A stretch of DNA of 64,000 nucleotides. Origin: Actinocatenispora sera. GTDB taxonomy: Bacteria > Actinomycetota > Actinomycetes > Mycobacteriales > Micromonosporaceae. Position numbers and translations under genes: made by a program. The notes under the pieces are model-generated. The model did not search any database. It was not told where the DNA came from and saw only the letters and a program-made list of their open reading frames with translations. The first letter of the stretch is position 1, and each line of letters starts with the position of its first letter. Where the stretch lies: assembly GCF_018324685.1 (NCBI RefSeq), contig NZ_AP023354.1, positions 4,898,001 to 4,962,000 on the forward strand, written 5' to 3'. This document shows, in pieces, positions 11,776 through 20,355 of this stretch.

Positions 11776-13404
11776 CTACCGCCCGGCGCCGCCGGTATCG
11801 GGATTGGCGTCCGGGTTGGGCGAGTCGGCGCCGGCCGCCTTGGCGTCGGGCGCCCGCACCTCGCTCAACGACCCGCCGCCGGGCGGCGACGCGGTGCCGC
11901 GGACGATCTGCCGGATCTTCGGCAGCCGGTCGGCCACCGCCCGCTCCGCGCCGTGCCGGGACGGCGTGTAGTAGTCGCGCCCGGCCGCCTCGTCCGGCGG
12001 GTACTGCTGGGTGACCACCCCGCGCGGATCGTCGTGCGGGTAGCGGTAGCCGGTGCCGTGGCCGAGCCCGCGGGCACCGGAGTAGTGCGCGTCGCGCAGC
12101 GCCCGCGGCACCAGCCCCGTGCGCCCCGCCTGGACGTCGGCGATCGCGGCGCCGACCGCGGCGGTCACCGAGTTCGACTTCGGCGCGGTCGCCAGGTGCA
12201 CCACCGCCTGGCCGAGGTTGAGCTTCGCCTCCGGCAGCCCGACCCGGTCCAGCGCCTCGGCCGCGGCGACCGCCACCGGAAGCGCCTGCGGATCGGCCAT
12301 CCCGACGTCCTCGCTGGCGAAGATGATCAATCGGCGGGCGATGAACCGCGGGTCCTCGCCCGCCACGATCATCCGGGCGAACCAGTGCAGCGCGGCGTCC
12401 ACGTCCGACCCGCGCAGGCTCTTGATCAGGGCGGACGAGATGTCGTAGTGCCCGTCGCCGTCCCGGTCGTAGCGCACCGCGGCGGTGTCCACCGCCGCCT
12501 CGGCCGTGGCCAGGTCGATCTCCACCGGCTCGACGCCGCCGGCGCCGTCCGGCTCGGCCCTGTCCGGCTCGGCCCTGTCCCGGCCGGTACCGGCGCCGTC
12601 CGCCCCGTCGCCGTCCGCCCCGGCGCCGTCCGCCCCGTCGGCGGGTCCGTCTGCGCCGTCCGGGGCCGGCCCGGCGTGGGTGGCCAGGGCCGAGCCGGCG
12701 GCCGCCTCCAGCGCGGTGAGCGCCTTGCGGGCGTCCCCGCCGGACAGCCGGACCAGGTGGTCCTCCGCGTCCGGCGCGAGCCGGACCCGGCCGGCCAGAC
12801 CCCGCTCGTCGGTGACCGCCCGGCGCACCAGCTGCCGCACCGAGTCGGACCCGAGCTGCTGCAGGGTGAGCAGCACGCACCGCGACAGCAGCGGAGAAAC
12901 GACGGAAAAGTAGGGATTCTCGGTGGTGGCGGCAAGCAGCGTGACGGTGCGGTCCTCCACCGCGGCGAGCAGGGAATCCTGCTGGGTCTTGGTGAAGCGG
13001 TGCACCTCGTCGATGAACAGCACGGTGGGGTCACCGCCGCGACGGCGCGCCGCGCGAGCGGTCGCGATGACCTCCCGCACCTCCTTGACCCCCGACGACA
13101 GCGCCGACAGCGCCACGAAGCGTCGGTTGGTCGCCGCCGCCACCAGGTGTGCGATCGTGGTCTTGCCGCTGCCCGGCGGACCCCACAGAATCACCGACAG
13201 CGGCGCGTCACCCTCCACCAACCGGCGCAGCGGCGCACCCGCCGCGCGCAGGTGGTCCTGCCCGACCAGCTCATCGATGTCTCGCGGACGCATCCGCACC
13301 GCCAGCGGCGCGTCCGCCGACGACACCGCCGGGTCGGACCCCGCCAGGTCGGGCCGCACCGGAGCGGCCACCGGGTCAAGATCGAAAAGGCCGGCCGATT
13401 CCAC
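11776..13404 (-). CDS. rarA: Replication-associated recombination protein A (AAA+ ATPase)
   Basis: RarA/MgsA is a clamp-loader-like AAA+ ATPase that acts at stalled replication forks. The 542-aa protein has Walker A GPPGSGKT (75-82), Walker B LFIDE (129-133), a sensor region ATTENP (159-164), the arginine-finger segment PLLSRC (171-176), and the C-terminal MgsA tetramerisation domain with [19 protein letters not shown]. Between the AAA+ lid and that domain (about 245-291) lies a low-complexity insert of Asp, Gly and Ala repeats ending in [10 protein letters not shown], not found in typical RarA. GTG start at 13404. It stands 78 bp before the DUF948 gene. Confidence 0.95.
   Translation of the reverse strand: MESAGLFDLDPVAAPVRPDLAGSDPAVSSADAPLAVRMRPRDIDELVGQDHLRAAGAPLRRLVEGDAPLSVILWGPPGSGKTTIAHLVAAATNRRFVALSALSSGVKEVREVIATARAARRRGGDPTVLFIDEVHRFTKTQQDSLLAAVEDRTVTLLAATTENPYFSVVSPLLSRCVLLTLQQLGSDSVRQLVRRAVTDERGLAGRVRLAPDAEDHLVRLSGGDARKALTALEAAAGSALATHAGPAPDGADGPADGADGAGADGDGADGAGTGRDRAEPDRAEPDGAGGVEPVEIDLATAEAAVDTAAVRYDRDGDGHYDISSALIKSLRGSDVDAALHWFARMIVAGEDPRFIARRLIIFASEDVGMADPQALPVAVAAAEALDRVGLPEAKLNLGQAVVHLATAPKSNSVTAAVGAAIADVQAGRTGLVPRALRDAHYSGARGLGHGTGYRYPHDDPRGVVTQQYPPDEAAGRDYYTPSRHGAERAVADRLPKIRQIVRGTASPPGGGSLSEVRAPDAKAAGADSPNPDANPDTGGAGR
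12547..12639. repeat. In-frame 15-bp minisatellites inside rarA
   Basis: Two families of 15-bp tandem units are present: gtccggctcggccct twice (12547-12561, 12562-12576) and gccgtccgccccgtc three times, the middle copy with one change (12595-12609, 12610-12624, 12625-12639). All are multiples of 3, so rarA stays in frame and the protein gains pentapeptide repeats. Confidence 0.92.
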
Positions 13405-13508
13405 ACGGCGACCCTACCCGGGCCCACCGACAACCCCGAACGAGCGCGCGCCGCCTCCCCCGCTACCGCGCCGGCCGGCACGGCCGATCGGGGCGCCGGC
13501 GGCGACCG

Positions 13509-15809
13509 TCAGTCGGCCAGGGCGGCGCGGACGCCGGCCAGCAGCGGTGCGGCCATGCTCAGCTCGGCGACACCCGCAGCCTGCAGCAGCGCCGCGTACT
13601 CCGGGTCGCCGGCCAGATCGCCGCACACCGCCACCGGCACGCCGACCGGCGCGGCCGCGGCGACCAGACCCGCCACCAGCTCGGGCACCAGCGCCTCACC
13701 CGCCCGGTACACCGCCGCCACCTCGGGCACCGTCCGATCCGCCGCGGTCAGGTACTGCACCAGGTCGTTGCTGCCGACCGAGACGAAGTCCACGTCGGGC
13801 AGGAACGGCGCCGGCCGCAGCGCCGCGGTCGGGATCTCGACCATGATCCCCACCGCGGTGGGCTCGGCGTGCGGGGTCCGGTCGGCGCGCAGGCTCGCCG
13901 CCGCCGACCGCAGCGCCGCCCGGGCCGCAGCCAGCTCGGCCGGCTCGGTCACGAACGGGAACATCAGCTCGATCGGCCGCACCGCCGCCGCCCGCAGCAC
14001 CGCCCGCAGGTGGGTAGCGAACAGGGCCGGCCGGGCCAGGCACAGCCGCAGCCCGCGCTCGCCCAGGAACCCGTGCCGCACCGGATCCAGCCGCAGCCCC
14101 GGTACCGGCTTGTCGCCGCCCAGATCGACGGTGCGCACCACCACCGGGCCGTCCGGGCAGGCCGCCAGCACCGCCGACAGCCACGACACCTGCTCGTCCT
14201 CGTCCGGCAGCGCCGACCGGCCGGTGAACGCGAGCTCGGTACGCACCAACCCCACGCCGGCAGCGCCCGCCGCCACCGCTGCCCGGGCGTCGGCCTCCGA
14301 CCCCACGTTCGCCGACAGCCGCAGCTCGCCGCCGTCGGCCCGGCGGATCCGGGCGGTACGCGGCACGGTCCGGACCAGCGGCGCCACCTCGGCGGCCGGC
14401 TCGTCCGGCGCCACCACCACCTCGCCGGTATCGCCGTCGACCAGAACCGGTGTGCCGTCCGGTACCGCGTCCAGGGTGTCGCCGGCCGCCACCACCATCG
14501 GCACCCCGGTCGCCCGGGCCAGCACCGCGGCATGCCCGCGCACCCCACCGGCACGCAGCACGAAGCCGACCACGCCCGCCTCGACCAACTCCGGCACCAG
14601 CGACGGCGCCAGATCGTCGGCCAGCAGCACCGCACCGGCCGGTACCTCGGGGCGCACCGGGCGGCCGAGCAGCGCGCCCAGCACCCGCTGGCCCACGTCG
14701 ACCACGTCCACCGCCCGGCCGGCGATCACCGCGTCGCCGCTGGCCGCCAGCTGCTCGGCGGTCCGGCGCACCACCCGCCACCAGGCCGTGGCCGCCGGCA
14801 CCCCGGTGGCGATCAGCTCGTCGGCCGCGCCCGTCAGCTCCGGATCGGCCAGCAGGACCCGATGCGCTTCGGTGATGTCGCCGCCACCGACGAGCTGCTC
14901 ACCGGCCTGCCGGAGCGCGCCGGCCAACCGGCCCCGCTCGGTCGCCGCACCGGCGAACGTCTCTGCCGGCGGCTCGATCCCGGCGGCGCCCGGGCGATGC
15001 AGCGGGCCCGACCGGCGACCCGGCGCCGCACCGACCGCACCCGGCCTGGTCGCGACCGCCTCCGCCGGCCCCACCGCACCGGTCGCCGACGACAGAGCCG
15101 CCACCACCCGCGGTACCGCGAGCGCCGCGTCCGGGCCGGACCCGGCGACCAGCACCTCGGTACCCACCGGGGCGGCGAGCCGCAGCAGCGCGGAGAGGCT
15201 GGCCGCAGACGCCTCCGCCGCGCCGGCCGCGACGGTGACCGTCGCGTCCAGCCCGGCCAGCGCCCGCACCACCGCCGCCGCGGGCCGCGCGTGCAGCCCG
15301 GCCGGGTCGGTCAACACCACCCGCTCGGTGACCGCCGCCTCGCCGGTCGTACCGGCGGCGGCATTCGTCGCGGCGCTGTCGGTGGCCACAGCCGGCACAG
15401 CGTCATCGATCGCCGAGCGCCCGGCGGACTCCGCGGCGGTGGTCTGCCCGGCGGCCGCGACCACCTGGTCCAGCGACTGTCCGCCGGCCGCGGCGGCGCC
15501 GGCCGCGACCGCACCCTCCACGAACGACGCGTCCACCAGCCGGGTCCGGTCGGCGAGCTCCGGCTCGGCGAACTCCAACGCCAGCTCGGCGGCCATCCGG
15601 GCGCTGCCCAGGTCGTACAGGACGACGACGCCGGCACCCCGGTCGGCCGCCGACATCGCATCGGCGACCCGGTCCGCGCTGGTACCCAGGCCGCCGTCGA
15701 CGTCGCCGCCGGCCGGCACCACCGGTACCGCCGGCGCCATCTGCCCCACCAGCTCGGCCAGGCCCGTGGCGAGCGCCGTGCTGTGCGAGACGAGGACCAG
15801 TCCGATCAC
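13509..15809 (-). CDS. dhaM: DhaM phosphotransfer protein fused to HPr and complete Enzyme I
   Basis: Phosphorelay component of a PTS-type dihydroxyacetone kinase. The 766-aa chain contains, in order: EIIA-DhaM (1-about 130) with phospho-His9 in LVSHSTALATGL; a Pro/Ala linker; HPr (about 161-245) with His173 in DPAGLHARPAA; and Enzyme I (about 280-766) with phospho-His426 in AGGVRGHAAVLAR, LVRTELAF (521-528), IMVEIP (655-660), SVGSNDLVQYL (677-687) and the active-site Cys729 in AVCGDLAG. E. coli DhaM stops after part of EI; here the PEP-binding domain is complete, so it could take phosphate straight from PEP. GTG start at 15809 overlaps dhaL by 4 bp. Confidence 0.93.
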   Translation of the reverse strand: MIGLVLVSHSTALATGLAELVGQMAPAVPVVPAGGDVDGGLGTSADRVADAMSAADRGAGVVVLYDLGSARMAAELALEFAEPELADRTRLVDASFVEGAVAAGAAAAGGQSLDQVVAAAGQTTAAESAGRSAIDDAVPAVATDSAATNAAAGTTGEAAVTERVVLTDPAGLHARPAAAVVRALAGLDATVTVAAGAAEASAASLSALLRLAAPVGTEVLVAGSGPDAALAVPRVVAALSSATGAVGPAEAVATRPGAVGAAPGRRSGPLHRPGAAGIEPPAETFAGAATERGRLAGALRQAGEQLVGGGDITEAHRVLLADPELTGAADELIATGVPAATAWWRVVRRTAEQLAASGDAVIAGRAVDVVDVGQRVLGALLGRPVRPEVPAGAVLLADDLAPSLVPELVEAGVVGFVLRAGGVRGHAAVLARATGVPMVVAAGDTLDAVPDGTPVLVDGDTGEVVVAPDEPAAEVAPLVRTVPRTARIRRADGGELRLSANVGSEADARAAVAAGAAGVGLVRTELAFTGRSALPDEDEQVSWLSAVLAACPDGPVVVRTVDLGGDKPVPGLRLDPVRHGFLGERGLRLCLARPALFATHLRAVLRAAAVRPIELMFPFVTEPAELAAARAALRSAAASLRADRTPHAEPTAVGIMVEIPTAALRPAPFLPDVDFVSVGSNDLVQYLTAADRTVPEVAAVYRAGEALVPELVAGLVAAAAPVGVPVAVCGDLAGDPEYAALLQAAGVAELSMAAPLLAGVRAALAD

Positions 15810-16438
15810 GTGGCCGCCCAGGCCGCGAAGCAGTCGAACAGCAACCGGCTGGAGACCGCGCCGGGATCCCGGTGGCCCTGGCTGCGCTCGCCCAGGTAGC
15901 TCGCCCGGCCGCGCCGGGCCTGCCACGGCACCATCTCCTGCTCGGCGCCGCCGGCCGCGGTCGACGCCGCGGACAGCACCGCGGGCAGCCCGTCGGCCAC
16001 CGCGGCGTCGGCGGCGGCACTCGCCGCGGTCCACACGTCGTACATCGTCTTGTCCCCGGCGGCGCACTTGCCGCGCTCGGCGATACCGGTGGTGGCGTCC
16101 CGGACCACCGCGGCGAACCCGGCCGCGTCCAGCGTCGACGCCGCCCCGGCCGCCTTGGCGGCCCGCAGGAACGCCGTGCCGTACAGCGCGCCGGACGCGC
16201 CGCCGACGGTACTGACCAGCCGCCGGCCGACCAGGTTGAACACCGCGCCGGGAGTGTCCGGCGGGGCGGCGTCGAGCGCCTCGGTCGCCGCGCGCATGCC
16301 GCGGTCGAGGTTCGTCCCGTGGTCGCCGTCGCCCACCGCCGTGTCCAGCTCGGTCAGCAGGTCCCGGTCGCGTTCGACCGCCTGCGCGAACCCGTGGAAC
16401 ACCGCGGCCACGTCGGTCGCGGAAAGCCGTTCGGCCAT
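15806..16438 (-). CDS. dhaL: Dihydroxyacetone kinase subunit DhaL
   Basis: ADP-binding subunit: in the PTS form a tightly bound ADP is phosphorylated by DhaM and then passes the phosphate to dihydroxyacetone in DhaK. The 210-aa protein has the Mg-ADP ligands in AVGDGDHGTN (Asp32, Asp37, Asp39), GGASGALYGT, GDKTMYDVW and the C-terminal ARRGRASYLGERSQGHRDPG. It starts 1 bp after dhaK and overlaps dhaM by 4 bp, so the three subunits are likely made in step. Confidence 0.96.
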   Translation of the reverse strand: MAERLSATDVAAVFHGFAQAVERDRDLLTELDTAVGDGDHGTNLDRGMRAATEALDAAPPDTPGAVFNLVGRRLVSTVGGASGALYGTAFLRAAKAAGAASTLDAAGFAAVVRDATTGIAERGKCAAGDKTMYDVWTAASAAADAAVADGLPAVLSAASTAAGGAEQEMVPWQARRGRASYLGERSQGHRDPGAVSSRLLFDCFAAWAAT

Positions 16439-16439
16439 G

Positions 16440-17444
16440 TCACGCCCCCCATCGCAGCGCCGCGGTGTGCACCGGCGCGTCCCACAACTCGACGAGCTGT
16501 TCGTCGAGCACCAGTACCGTCAGCGACACGCCGAGCATGTCCAGCGACGTCATGTACGACCCGACGAGGTTGCGGGCCACCCGCAGCCCACGCCGGTCGA
16601 GCTCCTGCACCGCCCGGCGGGCCACGATCGAGCACTCCAGCGGCGTGGCCGAGCCGAGCCCGGTGACGAACAGCAGCACCTCACCGGTCAGTACGGCCGG
16701 ATCGAAGTCGGCGCAGATCGCCGCCATCGCCCGGTCCACCAGCGCATCGACCGGCTCCATCGGCCGGCGCTCGCGCCCCGGCTCGCCGTGGATGCCCACG
16801 CCGAACTCGATCTCGTCGTCGGGCAGCTCGAAGCTGCGTCGACCGGTCGCGGGCACCGTACCGGCGGTCAGCGCGAACCCGAGCGAACGGCTGCGCGCGC
16901 ACACCCGCCGGCCCAGCTCCGCGACCTGCGCCAGCGAGTCGCCCCGCGCCGCGGCGGCCCCGCAGACCTTCTCCACCAGTACCGTCGCGCCGACGCCGCG
17001 CCGCCCGCTGGTGTACGTGGAGTCCTCGACCGCCACGTCGTCGGCGACCAGGACGGTCTCGGTGTCGACGCCGTCGGCGGCGAGCAGCTCGGCGGCCATC
17101 TCGAAGTTCATCACGTCGCCGGAGTAGTTCTTCACCACCAGCACGGTGCCGGCGCCGGCGTCGACCGCCCGTACCGCGGCCTCGACCTGGTCGGCGGTGG
17201 GCGAGGTGAACACCTCCCCCGGGCAGGCGGCCGACAGCATGCCGGGGCCGACGAAGCCGACGTGCATCGGCTCGTGGCCGGACCCGCCGCCGGAGACCAG
17301 CGCGACCCGGCCGGCGACCGGTGCGTCGACCCGCGCCACGTACGTCGGGTCGTGGGCCAGCCGCAGCAGTTCGGGATGGGTCAGCGCGATCCCCTCCAGC
17401 GCTTCGGACACCACCGTGCCGGGCGAGTTGTACAGCCTCTTCAT
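16440..17444 (-). CDS. dhaK: Dihydroxyacetone kinase subunit DhaK
   Basis: Binds dihydroxyacetone covalently through a histidine hemiaminal and receives phosphate from DhaL, giving DHAP. The 334-aa protein has SGGGSGHEP (51-59), KNYSGDVMNFE (105-115), and His219 in GVGIHGEPG, the substrate-binding residue. The ATG at 17444 (MKRLYNSPG) is preceded by AGGTGG and matches the family N-terminus. It is the first gene of dhaK-dhaL-dhaM. The 215 bp upstream carry no adjacent dha regulator such as DhaR; no promoter was identified with confidence. Confidence 0.96.
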   Translation of the reverse strand: MKRLYNSPGTVVSEALEGIALTHPELLRLAHDPTYVARVDAPVAGRVALVSGGGSGHEPMHVGFVGPGMLSAACPGEVFTSPTADQVEAAVRAVDAGAGTVLVVKNYSGDVMNFEMAAELLAADGVDTETVLVADDVAVEDSTYTSGRRGVGATVLVEKVCGAAAARGDSLAQVAELGRRVCARSRSLGFALTAGTVPATGRRSFELPDDEIEFGVGIHGEPGRERRPMEPVDALVDRAMAAICADFDPAVLTGEVLLFVTGLGSATPLECSIVARRAVQELDRRGLRVARNLVGSYMTSLDMLGVSLTVLVLDEQLVELWDAPVHTAALRWGA

Positions 17445-17659
17445 CGGCCCACCTGCCTGTCGCCTCATCCGTGGCCGCCCATCATTCCAGCCCCGGACGT
17501 CCGGATCGGCGCGTGGTGTCCGCCGCGCCGGGTGGCCGTGCGCTGCGGCACACCCCGCATTGCTTCCTAGGTAACTGAACTGATGACGAAGGGCCCGGGC
17601 GCGGCAGGCGCCGGCCCGGTCCGCGGTCGCACCACCGCCGAGCCGGGTGGCCGGAGCAC

Positions 17660-18721
17660 TCAGCCCGCCGCCGGCGGGCCGGAGCGGACCGCCAGCCGCA
17701 GCGCGGCGTCGCGCAGCCAGACCAGGTGATGCACCTGCCCGAGCCGGCCGGCCAGCCGGGACATCCGCACGATGCGCTGGGTGCGCCGCCGCCGGAGCCG
17801 GTCGTACGCGGCGAGCCCGGTCGCCGCGTCCACGCCCTCCGCGAGGCAGTCCGCGAGGGTCACCGCGTCCACGATCGCCTGGCAGCCGCCCTGGCCGAGA
17901 TCGGGCGTCATGGCATGTGCTGCGTCGCCGAGCAGCACCACGCGGCCCGCCACGTACGACGGGAGGGGCGGGCGCAGGTCGACGATGTCGTGGCGCAGCA
18001 GCCCCGCCGGGTCGATTCCGGCGAGGATGGTCGGTATCGGCTCGGCCCACCCGCCGAACAGCCGCTTCAACTCGGCCAGGTCGTCGGCCGGCCGCCAGCC
18101 GGCCGGGGCGCGCGAGACCGCGTAGAAGTTGGTCCGGCCGTCGTGCTGCGGGGTGTAGCCGAACTTCGCCCCGCTCCCCCACACCTCGGCGCCCGACGGC
18201 AGCCGCAGCGGTACCGAGCCGCGCCAGGCGAGGGTGCCGACCGGGCGCGGCGCGTACCGGGGACCGAACGCGGCGGTACGCACCGTGCTGTGCACCCCGT
18301 CGGCGCCGACCACCAGGTCGTACTCCGCCCGCAGCGCCGTGAGGTCGGCCACCGGCGCGCCCAGCCGTACGGTTCCGGAGGGGAGCGCATCGAACAGCAG
18401 CCGCAGCAGCACCGGACGGGTGATCAGCCGGACCGGCTCGCCGACCCGCGCGGTGAGCGCGTCCATGTCGATCTCGGCGAGCGGCCTGCCGTCCGGCCGC
18501 AGCAACGCACCGGACGGTTGCGGCCGGCCCACCGCCCGCGCGTCCACGCCGATCCGCTCCAGCGCACGCAACGCGGCGGGCCAGATGCCCAGCGCGGTAC
18601 CGGTGGCGGGCAGTTCCTCGGCCCGCTCGTACCCGGTGACCTGCCAGCCGGCCCGCCGCAGTGCGATCGCTGCGGTCAACCCTCCGATGCCGCCTCCGAC
18701 GACGGCTGCCGTTCTCACCAT
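17660..18721 (-). CDS. FAD-dependent monooxygenase (PHBH-type)
   Basis: Group A flavoprotein monooxygenase that hydroxylates or epoxidises an aromatic or polyketide-like substrate with NAD(P)H and O2. The 353-aa protein has the FAD-binding GGGIGG (9-14), the GADG motif (139-142) and LLGDAAHAMTPDLGQGG (263-279), the GD fingerprint. No C-terminal thioredoxin-like domain is present, and no transmembrane segment. It is divergent from a TetR gene, with two operator-like dyads between them, so it is very likely the target of that repressor. Substrate unknown; homologues include salicylate, 3-hydroxybenzoate, zeaxanthin and tetracycline oxidising enzymes, and the sequence alone does not choose among them. 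Confidence 0.9.
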   Translation of the reverse strand: MVRTAAVVGGGIGGLTAAIALRRAGWQVTGYERAEELPATGTALGIWPAALRALERIGVDARAVGRPQPSGALLRPDGRPLAEIDMDALTARVGEPVRLITRPVLLRLLFDALPSGTVRLGAPVADLTALRAEYDLVVGADGVHSTVRTAAFGPRYAPRPVGTLAWRGSVPLRLPSGAEVWGSGAKFGYTPQHDGRTNFYAVSRAPAGWRPADDLAELKRLFGGWAEPIPTILAGIDPAGLLRHDIVDLRPPLPSYVAGRVVLLGDAAHAMTPDLGQGGCQAIVDAVTLADCLAEGVDAATGLAAYDRLRRRRTQRIVRMSRLAGRLGQVHHLVWLRDAALRLAVRSGPPAAG

Positions 18722-18732
18722 GCCCCGACCGT

Positions 18733-18767
18733 ACTACAGATGTAGTTGCCGAGACTACTGCTGTAGT
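18733..18767. promoter_or_regulatory. Two TetR-type operator dyads in the divergent promoter
   Basis: ACTACA-GA-TGTAGT (18733-18746) is a perfect 14-bp dyad. A second, ACTAC-TGCT-GTAGT (18754-18767), matches it except for one inner position. The centres are 21 bp apart, about two helical turns, so two dimers could bind on the same face. They lie between the FAD monooxygenase (start 18721) and the TetR gene (start 18776), covering both promoters. Confidence 0.82.
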
Positions 18768-18775
18768 GTCCGGTC

Positions 18776-19342
18776 GTGGTGACCGAGAGGCGACAGCGGA
18801 TCTGCGACGCGGCGATCGACGTGCTCGGCGCCGGCGGCTCCCGGCGGCTGACCCACCGGGCCGTGGACGCCGCCGCCGGCCTGCCGCTGGGTTCCACCTC
18901 GAACGTGTTCCGCACCCGCGACGCGCTGCTGGCCGGCGTGCTGGACCGGCTGCTGGAACGCGAGACGGCGGGCTGGCAGCAACTGACCACCGCGGGCATG
19001 CCGCGCGACGTCGGCACGTTCGCGGCGCTGCTCGCCGGGCTGATCGAGGAGCTGACCGGGCCGCAGCGGATGCTGACGCTCGCCCGGCAGGCGATCTTCC
19101 ACGAGGCGGCGTTCCGGCCCGAGCTGCAGCGACGCATCGACGCCGCGCAGCGCGACCTGCTGACCTGGGGCGGTGGGTGGCTCGCCGCGCTCGGCTCGAC
19201 CCGGCCGGAACGCGACCTGCGCGCACTGCTGGCCCTCATCGACGGCGTACTGATGCTGCGGCTGGCCAACCCGCACGACGCGCCGCCGACGGCGCCGATG
19301 TTCGTCGCGCTGCTGCGAGGTCTGCGCGCCGACGTCTCCTGA
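18776..19342 (+). CDS. TetR/AcrR-family transcriptional repressor
   Basis: The 188-aa protein has an N-terminal helix-turn-helix (about 7-50: RQRICDAAIDVL, LTHRAVDAAAGLPLGSTSNVF) followed by an all-helical ligand domain of the TetR_C type. Two GTGs in tandem (18776, 18779) could start it; the second gives VTERRQRI, closer to the usual length of the leader. It is divergent from the FAD monooxygenase across a 54-bp region filled by two dyads. The likely role is repression of the monooxygenase and of itself, lifted by the substrate or a related compound. Confidence 0.92.
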   Translation: MVTERRQRICDAAIDVLGAGGSRRLTHRAVDAAAGLPLGSTSNVFRTRDALLAGVLDRLLERETAGWQQLTTAGMPRDVGTFAALLAGLIEELTGPQRMLTLARQAIFHEAAFRPELQRRIDAAQRDLLTWGGGWLAALGSTRPERDLRALLALIDGVLMLRLANPHDAPPTAPMFVALLRGLRADVS

Positions 19343-19459
19343 CGGGGACACCCGGACGGGCGATCGATACGACCGGGTTGCCCGTTGTGAGGTAAATCAT
19401 GGCTGTAGCTTGGTTACAGCTCAGCAAATTCTTAAACTCTCTCCTTACCCTGCGGCTCG
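19343..19459. promoter_or_regulatory. AT-rich promoter region of the sulfotransferase gene with a dyad
   Basis: Between the TetR stop and the sulfotransferase ATG the base composition falls sharply, with runs such as ttgtgaggtaaatcat and aaattcttaaact. A dyad GCTGTA-N7-TACAGC lies at 19402-19420. No Shine-Dalgarno is visible before the ATG at 19460. AT-rich islands in high-GC actinobacteria are common binding places for the nucleoid silencer Lsr2, which is a possibility here, not a result. Confidence 0.45.
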
Positions 19460-20284
19460 ATGAAGGTTAAACAGAAGATCAACACGGCACTGGGACGCAC
19501 CACCGGTTTCGAGCTGGTTCGGGTCCGCGGCCCGCGTCGCCGGCGCCCGGTCATCCGCGCCGAGCGGCTGCTGCGGCAGCCGGTGTTTCTGCTGTCCTCG
19601 GTGCGCTCCGGCTCCACCCTGTTACGCGTCATCCTGGACAGCCACTCGCAGCTGTACGCGCCGCACGAGCTGCACCTGGGCGACATCGAGGCGAAGGCCA
19701 AGGGCTGGTTCGCCGAGCACGCGATGAGCGACCTGGGCTTCGACAACAACGAGCTGACCGCCCTGCTGTGGGACCGGCTACTGGACGAGGCGCTGCGCCG
19801 CAGCGGCAAGAAGATCCTGGTCGAGAAGACACCCAACCAGGTGTTCCGGATCAAGCGACTGGTCGACATCTGGCCGGACGCGCGCTTCCTGTTCCTGCTG
19901 CGCCACCCCGCGTCGATCCTCGCGTCCTGGCGTGAGGCCCGCCCCCACCTGTCCCGGGAGGAGGGCATCGCCGACATCCTGCGGTACCTGACGTCGCTGC
20001 AGGAGGCGCGCGAACAGCTGACCGGCATCGACGTGCGGTACGAGGACCTCACCGAACGGCCCGAGGAGGAGACGCGCCGGCTGTGCGAGTTCATCGGCGT
20101 CGAGTGGGAAGCCTCGATGCTGGACTACGGCGACAACGGGCACACGCGCTTCCGGCGCGGCCTCGGCGACTGGAGCGAAAAGATCAACTCGGGTCGGCTG
20201 CAACCGGCCCGGCCGGTCCCCGACGACGTCCCGGACGAGTTCCGCCCGTTCTGTGCCGCCTGGGGGTACGCGGAGTCCGACTGA
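19460..20284 (+). CDS. PAPS-dependent sulfotransferase family protein
   Basis: Transfers a sulfuryl group from PAPS to a hydroxyl or amine. The 274-aa protein has the 5'-phosphosulfate loop LLSSVRSGSTLLR (44-56) and the 3'-phosphate-binding segment RFLFLLRHPASILASW (142-157), both typical of the Sulfotransfer_1/3 families, plus a conserved VRYEDL near 193. The N-terminus is strongly basic (RVRGPRRRRP). It stands alone, between a TetR gene and a membrane protein, with no PAPS synthesis or sugar genes nearby. Actinobacterial relatives modify glycolipids, antibiotics or trehalose; the acceptor here cannot be inferred. The AT-rich upstream region sets it apart from its neighbours and may indicate transfer. 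Confidence 0.88.
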   Translation: MKVKQKINTALGRTTGFELVRVRGPRRRRPVIRAERLLRQPVFLLSSVRSGSTLLRVILDSHSQLYAPHELHLGDIEAKAKGWFAEHAMSDLGFDNNELTALLWDRLLDEALRRSGKKILVEKTPNQVFRIKRLVDIWPDARFLFLLRHPASILASWREARPHLSREEGIADILRYLTSLQEAREQLTGIDVRYEDLTERPEEETRRLCEFIGVEWEASMLDYGDNGHTRFRRGLGDWSEKINSGRLQPARPVPDDVPDEFRPFCAAWGYAESD

Positions 20285-20355
20285 CCGCCGGATGCGGCCG
20301 CGCCCCGGATGACCGATGATGGACGAGACATCCGGTCCTCCCGCGGAGGTGGCAC

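Noticed and set aside
11302-16215. Open frame of over 1,600 codons on the + strand opposite DUF948, rarA and dhaM
   Set aside because: Same cause: low-complexity Arg/Pro/Ser translation, no domain, and it covers three certain minus-strand genes and their intergenic gaps.
17660-18721. FAD monooxygenase as a Tet(X)-type tetracycline-inactivating enzyme
   Set aside because: The family resemblance is general; the substrate pocket cannot be judged from motifs, and the TetR neighbour only means a TetR-fold repressor.
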